Source: Sequoia sempervirens
Taxonomy: Eukaryota > Streptophyta > Pinopsida > Cupressales > Cupressaceae
Assembly (NCBI GenBank): GCA_007258455.2
Contig: VDFB02196017.1
Location: 1 to 64,000, forward strand
Direction of reading: 5' to 3'
DNA length: 64,000 bases
Position numbers and translations under genes: made by a program. The notes beneath the pieces were generated by a model. The model was not told the origin of the DNA and did not search any database. It worked only from the letters and a program-made list of their open reading frames with translations. Within the stretch, counting starts at the first letter, position 1, and each line of letters begins with the position of its first letter. Shown here piece after piece: positions 11,160 through 21,455 of the stretch.

Positions 11160-13137
11160 TGCCATATCCCCTTTTTTGAGAAATCAACTAAAGGACAAAA
11201 TTCGGGAATATTACTACACATCATATCCAAAGATCATGGAAAAAGGATTTATACTAGGTATATTTCACCATCAGGAGGTCACCAACCCAAGCTCAATGTA
11301 CTAAAGCAAAATCACTTCTGAGGATTCCTCTACATTCCTCAATAGGATCACATTTCAACTTATGATTTGGAACATAACATCTACGATGACACTTGCACAT
11401 CACATCCAAATCTCAAGAGGAATAGATAGGTACCAGAAAGATATTGCTATCAAAAGATAATTGTGCGAGACAATGTGCACCTACTTCAACAAGTATAATA
11501 GATAGGACATGCACTTTTTGGCCAAATTTGACATTGAAATCAACATTTTTCACCAGATCTTCATTTTCTCACACCTATAGAAGCTAAACCATTAATAATT
11601 TGAAGATGAAGCAAACGAGCTATTTGTGAGATTTTGTTGTATATTCTAAATATATTTAAAAAAAAAATTAAAAAAACTGTGAATCCTTTTATGTAATGTT
11701 TAATAACTTATTTTTTCTACTAAACAACATTTTTGAAAAGTGATGTTTACTGTGTAACACATAATTTTTTTTATAAAAAGGATACAATTCTAATTTTTAA
11801 AATAAATTTTTTTCACACCAATATCTCTAGCATGGATATTTTTCATAATTTTTTGTTGCATATTTTTATTTTTTTTTCTAAGTCAGAGTAATTATAATTT
11901 GGGCAGAGGTGTATTGTGTATGACATAACTTTTTTGTATGCATTTGAACTAAGTTATTCTTTTTTTGTTGGAATAAGGACATCAATACCTAGGGGACATG
12001 TAATTTTTAGAATTTTTTTCTCTATTTTCCTATTTTTTTGTATGTGTGAACAAAGACCTTGATGTTCATGAAAAACCTACATTCACAAGAAATAAAAGGT
12101 AAATATAATAATCAAATTAAATACATTTAAAATTATACTTTTTGGGAAGCTTATAATAAGGGATACATACTTGCAAAACATAAATTTTACATGAATTCAT
12201 TTGATCCCCCAAATGGTAAATTAAAAGTGGGCTTTTATCAACATTTTGATAGGTGTAGAGGAGACTCCATTATAAGTATGGTTTAAAGCTAGTGAGGTTC
12301 TATCCAAGGGGGTTTGGTCTAAGAGAGTTTGATCAAACCCTCTTTAATTAAAATCCTTTAAATGGAACATTTCTAGGGTTAAATCATTATATTTTCTAAA
12401 AATATGTGATTTTAGGAAAAAATCAAGATGTGCCAGAAAGTGTAACCCATTATTATGGCAACACCTAGACAACATGCACCTACTTCAACATGTATAATAG
12501 ATAGGACATCTTCAGATCGTACGACACAAATTATGGAGCATCAAGATGAAGAGAAGGGACTAGGAAGGCTCATGAATAGGTCCACAAGGCCACACATTAC
12601 TCATAAAGGCATCTCCTTTGGTCTCAAGGCTGACCTAGTGTAGCATGTTGAAATTCAAATTTTGGGCTCAAGGCCGACCTATTCCTTGAGATAAATTGTT
12701 AGCATATAAATGTATGGAGTCAATTATTGTAATACGTATGGATGGTTATGACACTTTATAGAAATTTATGTTATAATTACTTCCATGGACGAAAACCCAT
12801 AGGATTTGTGTTCTTTGGACGAAAACCTAGCGGTCACTAGGATCAGAGGATGAAACCCCTTTGGTTCTCAAGGGCATTCTCATTTAGATATTGCATCTGT
12901 GTTTCAAGGAATTTGTAAGGAAGTCATTAGTGTGTTTGTTGGTTTGTTATAGCATTGTTCATCATTCTGGATCAATATTTGAATTTGATTGTTTCATATC
13001 TTATATGTGGATGTAATTTTGAATCACATCAATATAACAAAGGTTTTAGATTGTTTTATGACTAAAAATTTTGGTGTTTTTCATTATATCTATCTAGATA
13101 TTTTTTATGATATAATATTCAAGTAAGGGACATTAAA
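11160..13137 (+). repeat. 5' LTR of gypsy-A, interrupted by element X
   Basis: Aligns along its length with 24327-25104 plus 31899-32181: shared motifs include CTCAATGTACTAAAGCAA/CTCAATATATTGGAGCAA, GGAGCATCAAGAT, GACGAAAACCCATAGGA, and ATTCAAGTAAGGGACA at the end. About 0.94 kb of element X sits between 11508 and 12447. Divergence between the two LTRs is plain by eye, so the insertion is old. Confidence 0.85.
11508..12447 (-). mobile_element. Element X copy 1, non-coding, inside the gypsy-A 5' LTR
   Basis: This segment is absent from the 3' LTR and reads as the reverse complement of 20505-21455: CACTTTTTGGCCAA at 11512-11525 pairs with the right end of copy 2, and GTGATTTTAGGAAAAAATC near 12407-12425 with its left end. 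It has no ORF of note. Its termini are decayed versions of TGTCTCACTTTT. A ~45-bp stretch of LTR is present on both sides (11465-11510 and 12464-12509) with four mismatches, far longer than a normal transposon target duplication. Confidence 0.75.
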
Positions 13138-13138
13138 G

Positions 13139-13150
13139 TGGTATCAGAGC
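13139..13150 (+). promoter_or_regulatory. Primer binding site of gypsy-A
   Basis: TGGTATCAGAGC, complementary to initiator Met-tRNA, one base after the LTR end. Confidence 0.85.
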
Positions 13151-13169
13151 ATGATTCTACCAACCTATA

Positions 13170-14259
13170 GGGTTTTTCTAATGACTGATGATTCCAAGTG
13201 ATAGAGCCATCAAATACCTAAGGTGGGAGAAAAGGAAGTCCCTTGTGGCAAGTCTAGATTCAGAAGAGGAAATCATGTCTGAAGAAGGAAGGAAAAAGTC
13301 AAAAGAGGATGAGGAGAAAGATAAATTCTTTGTGACTATAGATAAACTAGCAATGATCATGGAACAATTATAACCTCACAACAAAATAAGAAGTATGCAG
13401 AAGATAATATAGCAGAAGGAAGCACCTCTAGCTAGAAGAAATCAGTGCACATCTCAAAGAAAACTAAAGCAATTTTCCTACCAAATAATGAATAAGAAGA
13501 AGAAGCTACCCCTATTATCTCGACTAAGAGGTCCCCAATTCTAGTGGTTGAAAAATGGTATGAGGATTATGTCGAACAATATGATGCATTCAAAGCAATT
13601 ATTCCATTTGAAAAAAATATTGAGATTCATGAAAAAGAGCAAAGGAGGAGAGAACAAGAGAATAATAGAAGGGAGCTCAAGAGCAAGATCCATAAACTTT
13701 CAACCCCTACTTTTGATGGAATTGAAATAATCTCAATGAGGGCAAGGCTTGGCTGCAAAAATTGCAAACCTATTTCACAGTAAATCCAATGAAGGAAAAA
13801 CATGTTATTCAACTTGCAATCCTACATATTGAGGGGAATGCTTATGAATGGTAGTATCATGGCACAATTACACAAGGACTTGATAAGATAAGTACTTTTA
13901 AATATTTCAATCAAAAGGTTCTTGATAGGTTTGAGAATAAAGATTAGGAAGAATATTTCAAGGAGCTTTCCAAAATCATTTGAACAAAATGCCACAATCA
14001 TTGAGTATGTAGAAGAATTTCAAAATATTATGGTTACTGACATATCAGAAAAGAGAATCATCTATCTTTTCCTTGAAGGACTTGAGAAACCCTTAAACAG
14101 GTTTGTCAAATCTTTTGCTCCATCAATCTTGTAGGAGGCTATTAGAAGGAGTCTATAGCTTGAACCCTCCATTCTCAAGAAAAATTTGGCACATCAACCC
14201 AAATTTACTACTCCATGGCAGCAAAGAGGTGGGTTTCAAAAAAAGAGTTTTCATACACC
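13170..14259 (+). pseudogene. gypsy-A gag, N-terminal and central part
   Basis: A charged N-terminal region (KKSKEDEEKDKFFVTIDKLA) is followed by KLSTPTFDG, the usual entry of the Retrotrans_gag domain, then pieces in shifting frames that match the rest of it: NPMKEKHVIQLAIL, a W-rich helix, IIEYVEEFQNIMVTDISEKR and IIYLFLEGLEKPLNRFVKSF. These are typical of plant chromovirus capsid domains. Several stops and frameshifts are present. The gene is split at 14260-14264, where copia-1 inserted, and resumes at 19736. The product would have formed the virus-like particle. Confidence 0.75.
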
Positions 14260-14264
14260 AGTAC

Positions 14265-14898
14265 TATTGGGAAAATGTGTCTCAACCTTGCAATTATATG
14301 TGGTTTATTATTGATAGGATGTATATATATTTATATATATGTTTCCTAGTTACATCGATAGGTGTATAAAATGGAAATGCAGAGTGAAATGTGAGCATGT
14401 TAACTTTTTTAGGAAACTTCTAGAATGGTCGACATACATTAAATAAAGGATATATTGTAAATCTATACCGTTTATTATTAGTTTTTAGATCTAATGGCAG
14501 ATATTTTGTTGGCATGTCTTGCCCTAGAATGTAACTCTATTTTATGAGGGTATTGTATTATGACTGCAATAGAGTGATTGTGATGATTTTTGAGAGTCTG
14601 ATAGTGGTCATGTTGTCTCTTGATCTTTGAGTGGCGATACTCCTATGAGAAGCTTGATCTACAAGTATATTGTAATCTTTGTGATTTACTTAATAATATA
14701 TTGGGCGACTTTTGGAGTGTGGGGTTTTTCAAGCCTGACAGGGTTTTCCCCATGTAAATCACTATGTCATAGTATGCATGATATTTATGTTTATTTCTGT
14801 TTAAGTTTTTGTAAATATTAAATATCCATAAAAGTTTTGCATTATTCTCCTCTCAAGATTAGTGTAGGAAGTTATTTTGCTACCTTAGCTTCCTTACA
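14265..14898 (+). repeat. 5' LTR of copia-1
   Basis: Ends in TTCCTTACA next to the primer site. Compared with the 3' LTR it carries a short extra TATATATTTATATA-type stretch near 14325-14340 and scattered substitutions. Confidence 0.9.
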
Positions 14899-14900
14899 AG

Positions 14901-14912
14901 TGGTATCAGAGC
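14901..14912 (+). promoter_or_regulatory. Primer binding site of copia-1
   Basis: TGGTATCAGAGC, two bases after the 5' LTR. Confidence 0.9.
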
Positions 14913-15022
14913 TTGATCACCTTTGGTTTCAATTGTGGGTTGTTGGGTTTTTTGAACTAATCTAGATTTGAGTGGGAGCTTGTGTAGAAGACACTTTGTG
15001 ATCTTGTTGTGGTAATTTTTAG

Positions 15023-18000
15023 ATGGAAATTTCATCAGGGAGAATAGAGGTGGAGAAATTTTCTGGAAATAATTTTGAGATGTGGAAGCTAAAGATGGAG
15101 GATCTATTGATATATCAAGATCTATGGGATGTTGTTGATGAGAATATTTCAAGCCCCATAGATCCTACTCAGGTTGCACAATATGATGTTATGGACCATA
15201 AAGCCAAGGGTATAATTAGATTGTGCTTGGAAAACTCTGTTTTAATTAATGTCCATGAAGATACCTCTGCACATAAACTATGGAAGAAGCTTGGTGAGAT
15301 GTATCAAGCCAAATCTTTAGTGAATAATATTTTCTTGAGGAAGAAGTTGTATTCCTTGAGAATGGAAGAGGGTGGACGAATTACAAACCACCTGGAAGCA
15401 TTGAATATGCTTTGGCTCATTTGGCATTAGTTGGTGTTAAAATAGATGAGGAAGAGAAATGTAAGATCCTGCTTTGTTCTTTGCCTAATTCATGGGATTC
15501 TCTTGTTATGGCTATTGGGAGTACTTCTATTATTTTGAAGAATGGAGATGTGGTGGGTTCTCTGCTTTCTGAAAAGATGAGGAGGAAGGTATCCATCATT
15601 GCCAAGGAGGCCTTGAATTTTCATGGAAGACCTAAGAAAAAAGGTAAGAAGAATGAGAAGCGTGAAAAATCCAAGTCCAGGGGGAGATCTAAATCTCCTA
15701 GAAATTCCAAAGTTATTTGTTGGAACTTTGGCAAGCCTGGACATGTTCATATGGAATGCAAAGAAGAAAAGAAGAAGAAAAAGAAGAAAGTTGATTCTGA
15801 TTTTGAGTCTAAGAAGGAAGATGGTGACTCATTTATTGCAGCTTTGGCAACTCGTGCAGGTAATGATGCATGGTTAATTGACTCAGGTGCATCTTTCCAT
15901 ATGACCTTTAATAGAGATTGGTTTTTTGAATATGAAGAATTTGATGGAGGTAAGGTGTACTTGGGTGATGATTCTCATTTAGAAATTGTTGGTTGTGGTA
16001 AAGTTAAAATCAAGTTTCCTAATGGTAGAATAAAAAGGATTAATGGTGTGTTGCATATCCATGGATTAGCACAAAATTTGTTATCTGTGAGCAAACTAAT
16101 AGATGCAGGTGTGTAGGTAGTATTTTCTGATGCAAGATGCAAGATGGTTAGAGGTTCTATGGTGATTGCTAGAGGTGTCATATATGGCACATTATATAAA
16201 TTGGATGCATGCACTGTTGAGTGCAATAGTACTTCGGTGAAAAGCAAGTCTGTATTAGAAGTGATGGTTTCACCTTCAGTAGATGGTCACGGATTTTGGG
16301 TACCCAAGGGTGCTCTTTCTTTTGAGACAAAGTTACCTGCAAATAAAACTATGTTATGGCACCAAAGGCTTGGCCACATTGGAGAAAAGGGTCTAAGGAC
16401 CTAGAAAAATAAAAACTTTGTTGAAGTCTATTTGATTGTAATCTTGAATTTGATTTATGTGAGAATTGTATTTATGGAAAACAAAACCGCGTTGAGTTTT
16501 ACTCGAGTTCTCATAAATCTTGTGGTGTATTGGATCTTATTCATTCTAATGTGTTTGGTCATGTAGATGTTCCTTAGATTGGTAAATCTACATATTATGT
16601 TCTATTTATTGATGATTATAGTAGGACATGGGTATATTTCCTAAAGAGTAAATTTGAAGTTTTTAATCGATTTAAAGAATTTAAAGCAATGGTTGAGTTG
16701 CAAATTGGAAATAAAATAAAATGTTTGAGGACTGATAATGGCAGTGAATTTTTCTTTAATTATTTTGATAAATTTAATAAAGATTGTGGTATTCATAGAC
16801 AAAAGATAACTCTGTATTCTCCACAACATAATGGAGTTACAAAAATAATGAACAAGACATTGATGGAGAAGGCTAGGAGTATGTTGAGTAGTGCTTGTCT
16901 AGAACAAAGGTTTTAGGCTGAAGCTATTGCCACTACCTATTACTTGATTAACAAGTCTCCTACATCAACTCTTGTCGATAAGATTCCTATAGAGGCATGG
17001 TCAGGTCACAAGCCTTCATTGAGACATCTTAGAGTTTTTGGTTGTGAGGCATATGCACATGTGCCAAATGAGAAGCAAACAAAGTTGGAGAACAAGGTTG
17101 TGAAATGTATCTTCATTGGATACAGTTATAGTGTGAAAGGATACAAGCTTTGGGATCCTATTGCACAGAAGGTAATACATAGTAGAAGTGTGATTTTTAG
17201 AGAAACAAAGCCTTCTTATGTTACATTGCAGCTAGAACAAAGTAAATAGGAAGATGTGATTCAATTTCCTCCTACACCTAAGAAATTTGAATCGAGGCCC
17301 AATGATAGACAAGAAGTTGAGGAGAGCTCATCTAGCTCTGGATCTTTAGAAGAGGAGGAAGAACCTCCAAATCAACTTGTTCATAGGTCTACAAGACATA
17401 GACAAGCACCTACAAGGTATTCACCTAATGATTGGAGATGTATTTTTTCTTTGAATACTAACATGGATGAACCCAGATCTGTAGAAGAGGCACTAGGTAT
17501 GAATGATACGAAATATTGGAAGATTACTATGGAGAAGAAATGGCATCTTTGAAAAATAATGATACATGGGATCTTGTACCATTACCTAAAGGATGAAAAC
17601 CTGTTGGTTGTAAATGGGTGTTCAAGAAAAAGATTGGTTCAGATGGAAGTATTGAGAAATACAAAGCAAGGTTGGTTGCAAAGGGTTACTCTCAAGTTGA
17701 GGGTGTTGATTATGGTGAGATATTTTCTCCTGTTACAAAAATGACATCCATTAGGTTTTTTCTTTCTATTGCTGTTGCTTTTAATTTAGAGGTTGAGAAA
17801 ATGGATGTGAAAATTGCTTTCCTTCATGGTGATTTGGAGGAGGATATTTATATGACACATCCAGAGCACTATGTGGTGAAAGGTAAAGTAAATTGGTTTG
17901 CAAATTGAAGAAATATTTGTATGGCTTAAAACAAAGTCCTAGGATGTGGTACCAAAAATTTGACACATATGTGTTGATTTTGTGATTTGAGTGTTCTAAA

Positions 18001-19015
18001 TCAGATTATTGAGTTTATTATAAAACTTGATGGTGATTGTTTCATGTTTATTGCATTATATGTTGATGATACGTTATTTATTGGCAAAGGGAAAGGTATG
18101 ATTTCAAAACTTGAAATCTCAACTTGCTACTAAATTTAAAATGAAAGATCTTGGTGTAGCTAAACACATTCTTGGGATGGAAATTAAAAGAGATAGATTG
18201 AATAGAAAGTTATGGCTTGGCCAAAGTAAGTATGTGAATTCAATTTTACAGAGGTTTGACATGCAGGATTATAGACCATTGTCTGTTCATATTTTAGTTG
18301 TCCAGAGCAAAGTTATCTATTTTAGATTTTCCAACATCCCCATCGAAGATGGAAGACATGAGAAAAGTGCCTTACCCAAGTGTAGTTGGAAATTTATTGT
18401 ATGATATAGTTTGTACTAGACCATATATTGCCTAAGTAGTGGGAGTTCTTTCCAGATATATGTCTAATCCTAGTAGAGTTCATTGGGATGCAGTTAAAAG
18501 AGTCTTTAGATATTTGCGGGGCACCTCAGACTATTCCTTATGTTATCATAGTAATATTATTGAAGATGAAATTTCCCTTGATATTCATGGTTATGTGGAT
18601 TCATACTGGGTAGGTGATGTTGATAGAAAAAAATCCACCAGTGCTTATGTGTTTACTTTATTTGGTGGTGTAATTAGTTGGATGAGTAAGCAGCACGCTG
18701 TGGTTGCTTTGTCCACTAGTGAAGCAGAGTATATGGCAGCTACTCATGCTTGTAAAGAAGCCATTTGGCTTAAGAGACTGTGTTCATATATTGGTATAAA
18801 CACAAGGTGCAGTGACAATTTATTGTGACAATTGGAGTATGATATGTCTAGCCAAGAACCCAACATTTCATGCTAGAACCAAGCACATTGATGTACAATA
18901 TCATTTTGTTAGAGATATGGTCAAACATGGCAAGGTGAAGTTGGTTAAGGTAGAGACTTTGATGAATGTTGTTGATTCTTTAGCTAGGCCTGTGAGCATA
19001 GAGAATTTCAAATAG
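15023..19015 (+). pseudogene. copia-1 gag-pol polyprotein, broken
   Basis: Gag begins MEISSGRIEVEKFSGNNFEM and runs to about 15430, where a frameshift occurs. Then come a zinc knuckle with its first pair altered (CWNFGKPGHVHMEC), protease (WLIDSGASFHMT, site intact, about 15870-15905), and the integrase His-His-Cys-Cys region (WHQRLGHIG ... CENCIYGKQ). The integrase core reads LIHSNVFG where family members have LIHSD, TDNGSEF (intact), and [11 protein letters not shown] where the catalytic Glu is expected, so two of three acidic residues are lost. Reverse transcriptase keeps ALYVDDTLF (about 18055-18085). RNase H keeps DSYWVGDVDRKKST and ALSTSEAEYMA. Stops occur at about 16114, 16402, 17247 and elsewhere. 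The last segment ends LARPVSIENFK at 19015. Confidence 0.9.
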
Positions 19016-19110
19016 TGTTTAGAGACTATGGGCCTTTCATCCCCTAGCAATTAAAGAGATGATGTTTACACCCTCACATTGCTCTTGCAAGGTGTTTGAC
19101 AAGTGAGATT

Positions 19111-19730
19111 TTTTGGGAAAATTTGTCTCAACCTTGCAATTATATGCAGTTTATTGTTGATAAGATGTATATATGTTTCCTAGTTACATTGATAGGTGTA
19201 TACAATGGTAGCATAGAGTGAAATGTGAGCGTGTTAACTTTTCTAGGAAACTTCTAGAATGACTGACATAAATTAAATAAAGGATATATTGTAAATCAGG
19301 ACCGTTCGTTATTAGGTTTTAGATCTAATGGCAGATATTTTGTTGGATTTTCTTGCCCTAGAATGTAACTCTATTTTATGAGGGTGTTGTATTACGACTG
19401 CGATAGAGTGATTGTGATGATTTTTGAGAGTTTGATAGTGGTTGGGTTGTCTCTTGATCTCTGAGTGGTGATACTCTTGTGAGAAGCTTGCTCTGCAAGT
19501 ATATTGTAATCTTTGTGATTTATTGAATAATATATTGGGTGGCTTTTGGAGTGTGGGGTTTTTCTCCCAAAAGGGTTTTCCCCACGTAAATCATTGTGTC
19601 GTGGTATGCATGATATTTATGTTTATTTTTGTTTAAGTTTCTATAAATGTTAAAGATCTGTAAAAGTTTTGCATTATTCTCTTCTTGGGATTAGTGTAGG
19701 AAGTTGTTCCGCTACCTTAGATTCCTTACA
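19111..19730 (+). repeat. 3' LTR of copia-1
   Basis: Begins TTTTGGGAAAATTTGTCTCA after a purine-rich AAGTGAGA tract and ends TTCCTTACA, followed by target duplication AGTAC. Contains the CCCAAAAGGGTTTTCCCCAC block shared with copia-4. Confidence 0.9.
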
Positions 19731-19735
19731 AGTAC

Positions 19736-20504
19736 AAAAGAGTGCACCACCATTACTTGCTAAGAGGGTGGATAATGAGGCACGAAATGAGCTCTAGAGG
19801 AAGAAAAACTTTTTCTCTTGCAAAGAGCCATGGGTTCTAAGACATAAATGTCTAGGTAAGGGGAAAGTTCACTATATAGAAGTCCTTTCTAACAAAGAAT
19901 TAGAATTGGATGGGTCCAAAGAGTTTCATGATCTAGAAGACACCCATCTGGAGGAGGAAGATAAGGAGAAAAAAAATGTTGGTATACTAGCATCTCTATC
20001 CAACACACATAGATACCACTCTTTCAAGGTTTGGGGATTCATTTTTGGATGAAGAGTGACTATTCTAATTGATGGAGGAGCTTCCCATAAATTCATTGAT
20101 GGAATTGGGAAGAGAAGAAAGCTAAACATGGAGAATTTTGAAGGCTTCATTGTCATAGTGGTGGATGGGTATAACTTACAATACAAGGAGAAATTATGAA
20201 AGCTAGACATAAATTTTGGAGATTATAAGGTTTGTGATGACTTCTATGTTATTGTTCTGGGAAAAATTGATGTAATTTTGGGTGTGTAACTTTGCTACAT
20301 TCATTGGGTGAGTATACTACAAACTACCAAATGATAGAACTCAAGTTAAAATCCAATGGAAAGGATGTGGTTCTAAAGGGAATGGCTAATGGAGGTTTGT
20401 AAGTAGTATCATCTAGGTGAATGGAAATGATTTTTTTGAAGAGCCAAGTTTCTTGGACTACTAGTTGTTTGGTGATTTCAAAGGACATAGTAACCACAAT
20501 AGTG
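19736..20504 (+). pseudogene. gypsy-A gag C-terminus and protease
   Basis: After copia-1 the gag frame resumes with a zinc-knuckle-like FFSCKEPWVLRHKCLG, lacking the first Cys and the Gly of the usual pattern, and an acidic stretch. The aspartic protease follows: ILIDGGASHKFID (active site Asp-Gly-Gly rather than Asp-Ser/Thr-Gly), VVDGYNLQ, and DFYVIVLGKIDVILGV. In chromoviruses this enzyme cleaves the Gag-Pol polyprotein. Stops break it after ILGV and the linker to reverse transcriptase is cut at 20505 by element X copy 2. Confidence 0.8.
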
Positions 20505-21455
20505 TGTCTCACTTTTGGGACATCCCGATTTTTTCCTAAAATCACTTATTTTTAGAATAAATAATGATTTAAGCCTTGAGAGGTTCCATCTAAAGGGTTT
20601 TAATTGAAGAGAGTTAGATAAGATGGCCCCCTTAGATCAAACCCCCTTGGATAGAACCCCTCTAGTATTAAATCATACCCACAATGGAGTCTCCTTCACA
20701 CCTATCAAAATGTTGGAAAAAAGCACTTTTTCTTTACATTTTGAGGGATTAAATGAATTCATTTATAAATTATATTTTGTAAGATCATAGCCCTCGAAAC
20801 AATCTTTGTAGAAGTATAGTTTTGATATGTTTTCATTTTATCATGTATTTAATTTTTAATTTATATACTAAACATAGGTTTTTCACCAAACATCAAGTTC
20901 TTAATTCTACAAAGGTGGAAAAATAGTAAACCATTATAAAAAAATTCAAAAAATACCTTTTCCCTAGGTATGATGTTCTTGTTTCACCAAAAAAATTGGA
21001 TTTCAATACATACACAAGAAGTTATGTTTCATGACATACACCTATGTCCAAATTATAGTTATAGTGACTTCAAAAATTAATTAAAAAATATATATACATA
21101 ATAAAAAATGATGAAAAAATATCATTTCCTTAGATATTGATGTGAATAACCTATATTTTTAAAATTAGAATTTTATCCTTTCTAGAAAAAAGTTATGTTT
21201 GATGACATAAACATTACTTTCTAAAAAAATTGTTTATTATTTAAAACTAGTTATTAAAGGAGACGTTGAAAGATTCATGATTTATTTTAGAAAAAATAAA
21301 ATTATATATATTTAGAATCTACACACAAATTTCCACAAATCACTAGTTCATGTCATCTTCAAATTCTTAATGGTTTAGTTTCTATAGGTCTCAAAAGGTG
21401 AATATTTTATTAAAAATGTTGAAATAAATGTCCGTCTTGGCCAAAAAGTGAGACA
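20505..21455 (+). mobile_element. Element X copy 2: 951-bp terminal-inverted-repeat element
   Basis: Perfect 12-base terminal inverted repeats (TGTCTCACTTTT at 20505-20516 and its complement at 21444-21455) that continue imperfectly inward. Flanks read TAGTG on the left and TAGTA on the right, a possible 5-bp target duplication with one mismatch. It interrupts the gypsy-A pol between protease and reverse transcriptase. No ORF or polyprotein motif is present. A non-autonomous DNA transposon fits best. Because it begins TG, ends CA and may have a 5-bp duplication, a solo LTR is the alternative. Confidence 0.75.

Larger units (their letters stand above)
14265..19730 (+). mobile_element. Complete Ty1/copia retrotransposon (copia-1) inside gypsy-A gag
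   Basis: Two LTRs of 634 and 620 bp bound a 4.2-kb interior with primer site and a full gag-pol order (gag, protease, integrase, reverse transcriptase, RNase H). The 5-bp target duplication AGTAC occurs at 14260-14264 and 19731-19735. Gag of the host gypsy element continues on the far side. The domain set and gag start resemble the Tnt1-like copia group. Stops, frameshifts and changed catalytic residues make it dead. Left LTR bases read TATTGGG and right TTTTGGG where TGTTGGG would be expected. Confidence 0.92.

Noticed and set aside
14901..14912. TGGTATCAGAGC sites (also at 13139, 26380, 48226) as pieces of tRNA genes
   Set aside because: No cloverleaf around them; each lies at an LTR end and is a reverse-transcription primer site.
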